Below are positions 1 to 9,487 of a stretch of DNA of 64,000 bases, one piece after another (position 1 is the first letter of the stretch; each line of letters begins with the position of its first letter). A program made the position numbers and the translations under genes. The DNA is from Zingiber officinale (taxonomy: Eukaryota; Streptophyta; Magnoliopsida; Zingiberales; Zingiberaceae): contig NC_055992.1 of NCBI RefSeq assembly GCF_018446385.1, positions 99,342,947-99,406,946 on the forward strand, written 5' to 3'. Under the pieces are notes generated by a model. That model saw only the letters and a program-made list of their open reading frames with translations, was not told the DNA's origin and did no database searches.

Positions 1-48
1 AAAATTGATTTTATTTTGACACCTTTGAGTTTATTAGACGTGAATGAT

Positions 49-115
<67 letters not shown>

Positions 116-1339
116 ATCTTGTTGTGGGACCGACGATACTGATAGTTTGGGGTGAGCGATATCATCTTTTGCTCTTATATATATAATTTTTAATGGATTA
201 TTTTATTTCTGAAAGGGGATAAATGTTAACTCAAAATACCATGAAAAAGAAGCAGAAAGTTTAATTGTATCTCCATTTTTGATTTGATTTGATTTTTTTA
301 AGTTCTTACCCCGTTTTGATTGGTCACTGAAAGAGTCTGGAGGTCTGATAAATCATGTGAAAGTTTAGCCAGAAGATTTCTTTATTTTTATAGTTATTCT
401 CCAACTTTAGGATTAACTGATAATTTGCCTTTTCTTTTCCTTTCACCTTTTCCTTGTTGACTATTGTTTTTATGTTCTTTATTTGGCCTTTGGATTCTTT
501 TGCTGGAATCATATTCTTCAATTCTTTGATTTTGATGGTTGTGGTAACACTCTCTCTCATCATATGCCAAACTTCTTTTATCATGCAGATATTGAATGTG
601 TCTGCTTGGAATTCTCATTTCTACTAACATGTCATTCCTAACCGCTAATGTACTCTCTGTTCGGTTGGTTAGTAGACATGGTAGGGGCTTTGCATAGTTC
701 CTTTGGTTAGTAGCATCGATATGACTGAAACATCATAGTGCTTGTTTGAATGTGATGGAATCACGTTAAAAGCGCCTAAGTTGTCCGAAGTATCAAGTCA
801 CTAGTTGTCGCCCCTAATTTCTAACTGAAGTATGGCAAAATGGTTGGAGATTCTAGTGTTGACACGAGTGATGTATGTATACCCTATCTATGAAGATATT
901 TTATAGGGGGAATGAGTTACAACCATATGCTACTTCCAAATAACTTATGGCTGATCCCATAAGTTTGATGCTTCATTTTAACAAATTATATTGTTCTTTT
1001 CCTTACTATAAGTGGATTTTTTTCATGTTCAAATTCTTGGTAATTATTAGAAATCGAAAATAGCCCATGAAGCTTATTTATCCAAACTATTTTCGTGGAA
1101 TATTCTTTCGAAGTAATTAAATGATTCATGGTTGTATGTGAATAGAATTTGTTTATTTTTCCACGATATGCGCCATTCAAAAGAGGATCATATGCTTTTG
1201 GCAAGTATTCTTGTTTATTCTCATCATTGCATAATCTGGTCCTTTTTTCTAGTATATCTAGAGTAAGAGATACTTTTTCTTTTTCTATAATTTTTATTCT
1301 ACTTATTAATTCATTAATATCTGCAAATATAATTTTCAG
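1..1339. other. Probable intron of the SPP-like gene, with a CT/TA microsatellite
   Basis: There is no exon-like sequence of the neighbouring protease before the acceptor CAG at 1337-1339. This stretch is therefore read as a long intron whose upstream exons lie left of the window. A (CT)n tract at about 50-79 runs straight into a (TA)n tract at about 80-111. Short open frames on both strands here have no recognisable content. Confidence 0.5.
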
Positions 1340-2687
1340 GTATGATTGGGCTGGAAAGAAAAGCTTGAGAGCTGGTTACTTCTTGTGGTCCATGATGGCT
1401 TATGGTTCTGGTAACTTTATAACTCCTTTTCGTCGCTCATATGAGCAACTGCATGTGTCAGAGCTATACAATTAACAGAACTCAGCAAAATATATAAACA
1501 ATTAGGCAACTTCTTTCAGATGTAACCTGAAGCCCTTATAAGAATTAATGACTCATTTTCCTCATCTGTTTCAATGTGTACGCAACAAAGACCATCATGG
1601 ATGACCAATACCTGCTCTATCTTTTAGTTGCATGTAGTTCATGTTTATGTCGAGAATGGTATTTTCTTCTGTTTATCTATAGGCATTATATTTGTCTACC
1701 GTCTGTTCTATTGTTTTATTTGATTCTAATTTAGTAATAAAGCTATCCTAACATTATTTTTCTCACTGTTTTAATTAGTTTTGTCCATTCTGCTCCCTTT
1801 TGTGGATTGGATAGATTATTCCAATTTTTCAATTTACCGATATGAGCTGTTGCAATATGGAGCCTGAGTTCTATTTCTATGTCATTTGCTCAATCAAAAA
1901 GTGTTGAACTCCTACTCTTACATAGAATATGACTGATTCAACTCAAATAACAATATCTTCCTAACTGAATCCCATTGGTATTTGCTCCATAATCTATGGC
2001 AAGAATATCGAACTTGGTGCGACCTTGGGCATAGGCTAACCGTTCATGCACATTGTAGCTCGTGTTTCTTACATCTAATTGTTTAACTTTTTTGTCAGTT
2101 GCTATCTTGTTCATGCACCTCGTTATGCTTGGCTGATCAGGAAGCCAGTAACGAGCACAATACGATGTTACATCATGTTCAATTAACTCTTGAATGTACC
2201 ATGAGAACATTAACCAGGAACAATAAAGCTAAGATGACAGTTAGTTTGCTTTGAACGAATGTACTGCTGCTCTAAAGAATTACTCAAATGCTGTGCGCGC
2301 TCATGTCGTTCTGCAGGTCTTCTTGTTACATACATCGCCTTGACTCTAATGGACGGGCATGGTCAGCCAGCCCTGCTTTACATTGTGCCATTCACATTGG
2401 GTAAGTGGAAATACACAAAGCCAGAATGGACTAATGGCTAACAGTACACATTCATGAGCATTACTTTGAGAAACTACGGTTCCAACAACTACCGGAAGAT
2501 CGGAATTTATTTTAATTAGAACATTTTGTACTAAGACCACTACTGTTATGCAGGCACTCTTTTGGCTCTTGGTTGGAAAAGAGGTGAACTCGGAAACTTG
2601 TGGACGCGAGGGGAGCCATTCAGAGTTTGCCCACACATTCAACCTGAGGAGTTGAAGGCAACATCTGCAAACTTCATCGGAAACTGA
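1340..2687 (+). CDS. Signal peptide peptidase-like intramembrane aspartic protease, last three exons (partial)
   Basis: Exons are 1340-1410, 2317-2400 and 2554-2687 with GT-AG introns, and the phases join cleanly (a Gly codon is split at both junctions). The exons read [13 protein letters not shown], then [19 protein letters not shown], then [18 protein letters not shown], ending at TGA 2685-2687. These are hallmarks of the C-terminus of plant SPP-like proteases (the SPPL2 to SPPL5 type). The QPALLY motif is the conserved PAL segment next to the catalytic pocket. In this family the YD and GxGD catalytic motifs lie in upstream transmembrane segments, which are outside the window, so activity cannot be judged. 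The product is a multi-pass membrane protein of the endomembrane system that cleaves transmembrane segments. No damage is visible in the part present, so it is probably an intact gene cut by the window edge. Confidence 0.85.
1938..2210 (-). other. Unrecognised 90-codon open frame inside the SPP-like gene intron
   Basis: This antisense frame lies wholly within the 1411-2316 intron. It has a balanced, protein-like composition (for example [17 protein letters not shown] and [14 protein letters not shown]), unlike the low-complexity frames elsewhere. I do not recognise the family. It could be an exon fragment captured by a transposon or a chance frame. No splice signals or neighbouring exons were found to extend it. 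Confidence 0.2.
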
Positions 2688-3407
2688 AACGTACAGCTTT
2701 AGGATTCAGTCCTGGACAAGATCATACACCAAGAACCTCTGGAGGCGCTGCATTGTGCTAGGGTTGATGCAGATTGGATCCACAAGGATTTTATGAATAT
2801 AGACTTGGACACATGATAGTAATAACTAGGAGTGTTTGTTTGCCAATGTAATGTTTTTCAACATTTCTGATGTTAAAATTAGGAGTTCGAATTCTGCTTC
2901 TCAAGTGCAGTTAACCGATTGAATCAATTAAATTTAGATTAGCGAAATTTTAGTTAAATCAAATTAACCGATTGAATCAATTAAATTTTAAAAAATAATT
3001 ATTTTAATTTATTCTGTTTGATCTCGGTTATTAAATTTAGATTTTGATTAAATTAATTAAATCTAATTGTTTGCAGTCGATTGATGTGATTTTATATCGG
3101 TTTAATTTATTCTATTTTAATGATAAATTTTGATTGGTTAGGTTTGTGCAAGTGTTATTTTAAAGACTGTTAAATTTATCGTAGCAGCCGTTACAGCAAC
3201 CGTAACGGTGGTTCCTCTCGACAAGACGACAACCCCGCCAGAAAGTTCTTTGATCCAGAGTGTTCGTATGCATAGCCAATTTTGAAAGGATTAGGGATTG
3301 GTTCACGCTGATGCATGAAGCAAGAGTGAGAATCAAGAGGTTATCGAAGATGTTCCTCCTGATCATCGAAAAACTCTTGCTTTGGTGCTAAGTTATATAG
3401 TCTAAGG
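2688..3407. other. 3' UTR of the SPP-like gene and AT-rich intergenic DNA
   Basis: The first 200 bases are the likely 3' UTR. From about 2915 to 2990 the sequence ACCGATTGAATCAATTAAAT occurs twice in tandem in AT-rich DNA. Around 3180-3400 the + strand reads like a decayed coding fragment (ending near VPPDHRKTLALVLS) with stops; I cannot assign it. Confidence 0.4.
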
Positions 3408-3932
3408 TAGGGGATAAACGTATCAAATCGAGTCGAATATATAGAAAAATTTAAAGTATATTTGAGTTCGAGCTTGATTCGAAGCTCGAAAAATTCAAAA
3501 TATTTTGTTCGAGTTCGAGCTCGATTTGAAACTCGAAAAATTCAAAATATTTGATTCGAGTTCGAGCTCGATTCGAAATTCGAAAAATTCAAAATATTTG
3601 ATTCGAGTTCAGTTCGAGCTCGATTCGAGTCCAGTTCGAGCTCGATTCGAGTTCGAGTTTGGCTCGAAATATTTGAACATGTTCGTAAACTATTCGAATT
3701 ATTGTTCGAAAATAAGTTCGAAAGGCTCGAAATTTATTTATTTAATATATATTTAATTTATATTAATAAATATTAAAGTTCGCGAGCGGCTCGAATAATA
3801 TAATTTGTGCTGAAAAAAAGTTCGAACATATTCGAATTCGGCTTGAATTTTGATAAATTCAAATACAAATCGAATATTTTTCGAGCCGGTTCAAAAAGCT
3901 CGCGAGCCGACTCGATTGATTTGCAGCCCTAA
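3408..3932. repeat. MITE-like element built of TTCGAGTTCGAGCTCGATT-type repeats
   Basis: A unit around GTTCGAGCTCGATTCGAA recurs many times between about 3430 and 3670. The outer ends are imperfect inverted repeats: the left end carries ATCAAATCGAGTCG near 3422, and the right end carries CGACTCGATTGATTTG near 3909. There is no coding capacity; the + strand open frame at 3505-3756 is simply the repeat translated. Probably a non-autonomous DNA transposon. No clear target duplication was found. Confidence 0.55.
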
Positions 3933-4764
3933 ATCTAGCATGCTTATGCAGTGGACGGCACTGATACTAAGCTTCATTCCATCGTAAGAACTGATTTACC
4001 ACTACAACTTGTAGGGGTACCTGTTCTTGCAGGTTCTGATAGAGAGAAGATGTTTTTTGATCCAAATCCAACAAATATTTTGCTCGCTATTAGTTTATTG
4101 AACATGTCATTCAGAGTCTCAGACCTTCATCAAATACCTCACTGTCATCAACATAGCATTTGATCAATACTACTTGGTTTTTTTTTACTTTGGTCATATC
4201 TTCCTTCACATACGTAGATGATTTGATTCATTATTATTTATTCTGCATAAAGATTACAGGAGAACATTTTTTATTGTTTATTTAGATGTCAGTGCTAGCT
4301 TCCAATTTGTTGGCTTAGTTATTTGCCAGCTTCCTTGGATACTTCTTGACCAAATCCCTACCTTGCAGGTAGCACGTAATTTGGGAAAGACTTTGCGTGC
4401 TTTCCAGCCAACTATTAGGGAGCTTCAGGTTAATTTTGTTTGCACATTATCCATGATAAATTGCTGTCGGAAACCAATGAGTTGCTTCCGACTAAGCTGT
4501 AATTGTCATTCAATTGTTCTCATGCTACAAGAAGTGCCTGAAGACTTCAAGAGCGCCCTTGAGCAGGAGATTGGAATTGATGAAGTTGTCTCTCCTAGGA
4601 ATTACATAAACAAATCCGCCTTGAACGCTGATGAAAAACAAGAAACTGTGGTAGATCCAAGTAAGTGATGTAAAAGTTTAGGTCTGATAATCATGAATGG
4701 TAAGTCTGCAGTGGAGAACAAAATAGGAACTGATACGGTGCATGTTCGTGGGGTTTGTAAGATG

Positions 4765-4895
4765 AGGTGGTCAAAAGTCAAGCTTACGTGGAGGTCAGAA
4801 GTTAAGCTTACGTGGCGGTCAGAAGTCAAGCTTACGTGGCGGTCAGAAATCAGGCTTACGTGAAGGTCAAAAGTCAAGCCTCCATGGCTGGTCAG
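4765..4895 (+). repeat. 30-bp tandem repeat inside the family A LTR
   Basis: About four units of the type GGTCAGAAGTCAAGCTTACGT follow each other. The reverse-oriented copy has a matching zone of TTGACT-containing units at about 62515-62645, so this array is an ancestral part of the LTR. Confidence 0.75.
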
Positions 4896-5035
4896 AAGTC
4901 ACACATACGTAGCCTGGGTCGAAGTCTCAGCTGACGGGGCAGTCAAAGGATAGGAGTATAAGTCGGACAAGGGTCAGCCCTGATAGCGGTCAAAGACAGA
5001 GCCCACGGGACAGGTACAGTTAAGGATTGAGCCCA

Positions 5036-5560
5036 CAAGCCAAGGATAACGGTAAACAGAAGTAGGTCGAGAAACAGACCTGACATACAGGTCGGAATGT
5101 GCAAGCCAAGGATAACAGTAAACAGAAACAGGTCGGAAAACAGACCTAGCGTGCAGGTCGGAACGTACAAGCTAAGCCAAGGATAACGGTAAACAGAAGC
5201 AGGTCGGGAAACAGACCTGACGTACAGGTCGGAATGTGCAAGGCAAGGATAACAGTAAATAGAAGCAGGTCGGGAAACAGACATGGCGTGCAGGTCGGGA
5301 CGTACAAGCCAAGGATAACGGTAAACGGAAGCAGGTCGGAAAACAGACCGGGCATACAGGTCGGGACATACAAGTCAAGGATAACAGTAAACAGTAAACA
5401 GGTCTGGAAACAGACCTAGCGTGCAGGTCGGGACGTACAAGCCAAGGATAATGGTAAACGGAAGCAGGTCAGGAAATAGACTGGTCAGGCAGGTCGGAAC
5501 ATACAAGTCATAGATAGCAGTAGATCGAAGCAGGTCAGGATGCAGACCTAGAGTCCAGGC
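5036..5560 (+). repeat. 66-bp minisatellite, about 8 copies, inside the family A LTR
   Basis: Units start with CAAGCCAAGGATAACGGTAA and contain GGTCGGGAAACAGACCTG. Starts are near 5036, 5101, 5172, 5238, 5304, 5370, 5438 and 5505. The unit length is a multiple of three, so long open frames appear on both strands here; they are by-products. The related LTR at 61667-62674 lacks this array and is about 385 bp shorter, so the array expanded in this copy or its lineage. Confidence 0.85.
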
Positions 5561-5775
5561 ACTATCGGACAAAAAAGCCAAGGAATCACAACTGCTCGTA
5601 AGAAAATGTCAGAGAATCATCAGTGTGCCAGAGAATATGCTAACAGTCGGGACTCATTCCCACTTTGGTTATATCGCCAGCCTATCAGGAGAAGCCACGT
5701 GTCATGCACCGCTAGACAGAGCCTGATAGCCGACATTCCTTGACACCTGCCAAGTCCCAGAAGTATCAATTGCAG

Positions 5776-5786
5776 TATAAAAAGGG
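5776..5786 (+). promoter_or_regulatory. TATA box of the family A LTR
   Basis: TATAAAAAGGG is followed downstream by the block GACTTGAGCGTC that is also shared between copies. The reverse copy has the same box (CCCTTTTTATA, 62011-62021), which supports it as the LTR core promoter. Confidence 0.65.
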
Positions 5787-6945
5787 ATGTTTTATCCCTT
5801 ACGCAGGTACGCTCACTCATCATTTCTCATCAGTCTCTACTTTTTGTACTTTTTTTGTGTTTTCTGGAGAAAAAGTACCTGACTTGAGCGTCGGAGGGCC
5901 TGACCCGGGGACTTTTTCCCTGGTTTCTGGTCTTTAACGACTGGTGGGCTCGTTTGAGTGTGTGCAGAGTAGCATCGTCATAATCCTGATCATCTTCCTT
6001 CGTCAGCCGCCCGTGAGAACCTTTCTAGGGGATACCAGATAGATTCGACGCCTCAACGACTTTCTGTCAACTTTCAGTCCGTCAAGGCTCGTCTTCATCC
6101 GACTCAGTTTTCGGACGGGATTAGGAACAAATAAGAGAGTAGAGAGCAAGACAAATAGATGATAAAAAAAGGCAATACAATGAGGGCATCCAAATATAAT
6201 CAAACGAGTTGAATCTATTAAAATAGAAAAAGCATGATGAAGAGGGAAACTAAAGAGAAGATTAGTCAAAGTGAAAATGATTAATGTGAATACTGCTAAC
6301 AATATAGCCTTGTATAAATCTCAATATAGAAATTATATTGTTGTAGCCATTCTATTCTGGCAGTGGATTATTGTTTTTCGTTTTTGAATTTTGTGTTATC
6401 CACTCATTTCGATAGAGGGTAAAGAAGAACAGCAGCTGGCTGCCTCTGATGCCATATCTAAAGTCACATCTCAAGTAGGAGAACAAACATCTGAAGAGCA
6501 AGCACAAGGTTAGGCATCTCGTGCCCTTGATGATTTGATTATTCATACTTTTGAATGACATAACTTGATAAAACAGAAACCACTTCAGAAACTTTAGCTG
6601 CAATGACAACTGAAACAAGCATTGTCCAATCGGATGCGGACACACAATCTTCGGAGAAGTCGGACAACCAGAGATGAAGTTAATGCATGAGTAATACCCA
6701 ATGGAAAATTAAAGATGAGCATAGGAAATTGATGCAAGACAAACAATCTATAACTTACTGTCTTGCTAAACATGTCACCTAGTGAAGTTTTGTAGTCAGA
6801 TTTCTTTGTCAATGTTTTTGTTTCATAATTCTTCAAAAATTCATAAAATGATTGCGAAATTTACTTTATTTATTCTCCTTAATACTCCTTACTCTGGTGC
6901 AATCAAATATTTTATAACAGTTAATACTCTTTATTCCGAGAGACA

Positions 6946-7195
6946 CGTTTAAGATGATACGGACATGTACTTAGACGATCAATAAATGTTCCAGTTAGGC
7001 GATGTAAAATTATGATAAACATGTATATCAAACGAAGAAGAGGAAGACCAAAAAAGACTTGATTAGTAACAATAAAATAAGATAAAATTTATTTAAATAT
7101 AGATGATGATATAATTAGAGATAGAGCTCAATGACGTAAAAGGATTCATACAGCCGATCTCATCTAGTGAGAAAATGCTTGGTTGTTGTTGTTAT
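6946..7195 (+). mobile_element. 3' end of an RTE-type LINE, decayed
   Basis: One frame reads YGHVLRRSINVPVRRC, then KRRRGRPKKT, then DRAQ-stop-RKRIHTAD. This is the typical C-terminus of plant RTE-type reverse transcriptase polyproteins. Three of its stops fall where the family normally has Trp (for example RLRWYGHV). The DNA ends in a TTG-rich tail (GGTTGTTGTTGTT), usual for this LINE type. This is a 5'-truncated dead copy. Confidence 0.75.
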
Positions 7196-7692
7196 GGAAT
7201 TAACAATGATTGATATAGAATTAACAGTGATTGATGTAGATAATGTTGAAGGTGATGATGTGTTTATTTTAGAGGAGGCCATGAAGTTCACAAATGCTCA
7301 AATGCTGCCTAACATAACTCAGAACTCAGTTGCTAAATAACTCTGATGGTAGTCTGATTTATCAAATCAAACACTTATATTAATTTTTTTATTAAAATAT
7401 TTGTGCCCCTTCATTATTTTTCCCTATGTTATCTTATAATTATTTTTTTAAAAAAAATCTAAAACTAATGGTAAGACTTTCAATGCATCTAAAATGTATA
7501 TTTTAGAGTTTATTAGAATAATGCATTAACATAAGCGTTCATCTAAGCGAGATGAAGTTTGAAGTAAGTTGGCTGTAAAATATGAAAAAGAATATTTACA
7601 TACAGTTTAGAATAGATTAAGTATTGGGATATATTTGGATAAATCATTAATATATTTATCAAATTATTAATTCTGATCAAGTCGACACAAGC

Positions 7693-7776
7693 GTCAGGAT
7701 GGCCGAGTGGTCTAAGGCGCCAGACTCAAGTTCTGGTTCTCGTGAGAGAGCGTGGGTTCAAATCCCACTTCTGACA
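7693..7776 (+). tRNA. tRNA-Leu (anticodon CAA)
   Basis: The acceptor arms GTCAGGA and TTCTGAC pair over seven bases. The anticodon stem CCAGA/TCTGG encloses loop CTCAAGT with anticodon CAA. A long variable arm, as expected for tRNA-Leu, follows. The A box TGGCCGAGTGG and B box GGTTCAAATCC are intact, with the discriminator A at 7776. There is no intron, and a run of T (from about 7783) can act as the Pol III terminator. All stems pair, so it is probably functional. Confidence 0.95.
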
Positions 7777-8090
7777 ACTATAGTTTTTATTTAAAAAAGA
7801 AAATCAAAAGAAAAAGGGCATTTTCTTAAAATAGTTCCTTTTTTATTTATATAATCTCTTTTAGTACGTCATGATTATGGGACAAATAATATTACGATAA
7901 GAATTTAAAACAAAATAATACTTTAGTCACTACTTGCCAATGAGAATTTAAATTTATTTTCTGAAAAATATTTTTCTTTTTCAAACAGATTAATCATTAA
8001 TTTATTTATCTCATTGAGCTCAACACCATCCGGAGATTATGCTCGATTGTCATTTAAAATCATTCTTTTTACAAAGAAATTAATTGAAGG
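7777..8090. other. AT-rich intergenic DNA with the left copy of an 80-bp direct repeat
   Basis: The segment at about 7990-8070 (TAATCATTAATTTATTTATC, then TCATTGAGCTCAACACCATC) recurs at about 8218-8303, on the other side of the SINE. No gene is visible. Confidence 0.5.
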
Positions 8091-8210
8091 AGAGCTTTCA
8101 CGTAACAGTCAAGTTGTTGTCATGTAACCAAAAGTCATGAGTTCAAATTCTAGAAACAACTTCTTACAAAAAGTAGGATAAAACTGCAATTGCACCGGAT
8201 TACTTTTTCC
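8091..8210 (+). mobile_element. Au-type SINE, diverged and 3' truncated
   Basis: The order of blocks GAGCTTT, GTAACAGTCAAGTTGTTGTC, ATGTAACCAAAAGTCATGAG, TTCAAATTCTAGAAACAAC and TTCTTACAAAAAGTAGGATA follows the tRNA-derived head and body of the Au SINE. Nearly all differences from the known family sequence are C-to-T or G-to-A changes. The GC-rich part of the 3' body is missing and only a short CACCGG remnant is left. Confidence 0.75.
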
Positions 8211-8217
8211 AAAAAAA

Positions 8218-8303
8218 ATAATCATTAATTTATTTACCTCATTGAGATCAACATCATCCGAAGCTCATTATGCTCGATTATCATTTAAAATCTTTCTCTT
8301 CTG
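8218..8303. repeat. Right copy of the direct repeat that flanks the SINE
   Basis: It matches about 7990-8070 with scattered substitutions and a small insertion (blocks TAATCATTAATTTATTTACC, TCATTGAGATCAACATCATC and CATTTAAAATC). It is far longer than a target duplication, so it reflects a segmental duplication that spans the SINE. Confidence 0.65.
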
Positions 8304-9487
8304 ATAGTAAAACGTTTCTAAACGTTCTGAAAGAGAGTAAATCATAAAAATTTATTCAACCTTCCTCGACACTCTTAACACGAGATAACTTAAAATAATA
8401 TTTATATTTATTGAAAATTGAATCATACCTCCTTGATGACAAATCCAACCCTATTACCAACTCCACTACACCCACGAAGACTAGAATCTTCATCTTCAAT
8501 CGTTGGGACCATTTGAAAGTAGCTACTAGAATCTTCATTCGTTGAGACCGTTTGGGCTTGGCTCAAACTTCAGTCGAGCATTGAATAGGTTTGATATCAA
8601 GCGACCTCTATCCATTAATCCAAGGAGAGCAAGATCAATCCTCCATGTTAGCCTAAGAACGGGTTGACGGAGGCACTGAGGATGAGCGAATCGTCTTTTG
8701 TCACACAAGGAGAGCAAGATCAAGAACAGACACATGGAAACAAATGCCCATAAACACTTTCATCAAATCAATGAATTGTCTTTTTAAGAAACAATTTAAA
8801 TTTAGTGGCCTTAATACACTCTCAATTCACTATTCATCAGTCACAATGATCGCCAAAACTACATTCATCTCTACTAAGTAAATGTCCAAAAGGTCGAGGC
8901 CAGGTATGCCTTTCCAACAAAGGCAAAATGTGCTCGAACAGTCAAGTTACGAGAACGTACCAGCTTTCCGAGATAAGTCTACTTCGATACGCTCTGTGAC
9001 AGTCGTATCGACATTGAACATGACAATGAATAAGACAGCAGAACATGAATCTAGTTACCCCTGACATACATAAAAACAGCAATTTGTCAAAGACACATTT
9101 CAAAGCCGAATACAAAGGCTTTTGATCAACATATTTATCGGCGAAGGAGCACATGCACCTTCGCGATAGAACAGCACCCTGACAGCATTACTACATCGAC
9201 TATACAGGAGTCTTATAGCGTTAATTCATTTTAAAGGCCAGACATATCGCCTCGGCTCTGGTTCTGCTAGCCTAACCGTCATTTAGGGCATTGATGTTTC
9301 TATCTCTGTTGCTTGAATAAATACAAGTGCACATATACACAGGCTCTGGAAAATTCTTATTTTAAGATGCCTATCTTTTATTTACATCAGCAGGTCGCAG
9401 AAGCATCTCTTATACTGAGAAAGATGAGTTGAGCAGTAGCCTCATTATCTGTACAGTCGCGCTGCAGTTTCTCGTGAGATCTCACGA
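8304..9487. other. Intergenic DNA and the 3' UTR side of the Pumilio gene
   Basis: No gene is recognisable between 8304 and about 9000. On the - strand, a candidate polyadenylation signal AATAAA (TTTATT at 9377-9382) lies about 105 bases beyond the Pumilio stop codon. Short open frames here have no family signature. Confidence 0.4.

Larger units (their letters stand above)
4731..6123 (+). mobile_element. Solo LTR (family A), 1393 bp, TSD GGAAC
   Basis: It begins TGATACGGTGCAT and ends CGGACGGGATTA. GGAAC lies immediately on both sides (4726-4730 and 6124-6128), which is a perfect 5-bp target duplication. A related copy in reverse orientation lies at 61667-62674 and shares the ends, a 30-bp repeat zone and the core promoter. 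No internal domain is present, so this is a recombined solo LTR, most likely of a Ty3/gypsy or related retrotransposon. It lies in an intron of the HCF106-like fragment, in the same orientation. Confidence 0.88.
4369..6677 (+). pseudogene. HCF106: HCF106 (chloroplast TatB-like) gene fragment, 5' truncated
   Basis: Four exons are visible: 4369-4428 (ARNLGKTLRAFQPTIRELQ), 4531-4660 (EVPEDFKSALEQEIGIDEV), 6416-6508 and 6577-6677, ending at TGA. The first two match the amphipathic helix that follows the single membrane span of HCF106. HCF106 is the TatB subunit of the thylakoid twin-arginine translocase. The last three exons keep phase (324 bases, 108 codons). The acidic, Ser/Thr/Gln-rich tail fits the poorly conserved stromal C-terminus. 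What is missing is the transit peptide and the transmembrane segment ending in FGPKGLAE, which should sit before 4369. The acceptor expected just before GAAGTG at 4531 reads AA instead of AG. A 1.4-kb solo LTR sits in the third intron. Both defects point to a pseudogene or a partial duplicate. Confidence 0.7.

Noticed and set aside
1149..1475. Reading the whole 108-codon frame as an exon of the SPP-like gene
   Set aside because: Only the part after the acceptor at 1337-1339 (from RYDW on) resembles the family; the upstream half does not match the expected preceding transmembrane segment.
4943..5581. Several overlapping open frames on both strands with repeated VPTC-GLFPDL-like or VNRSRSGN-like units
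   Set aside because: The 66-bp tandem unit is a multiple of three, so any stop-free unit gives a long frame. The frames follow the repeat, occur on both strands and lie in an LTR.
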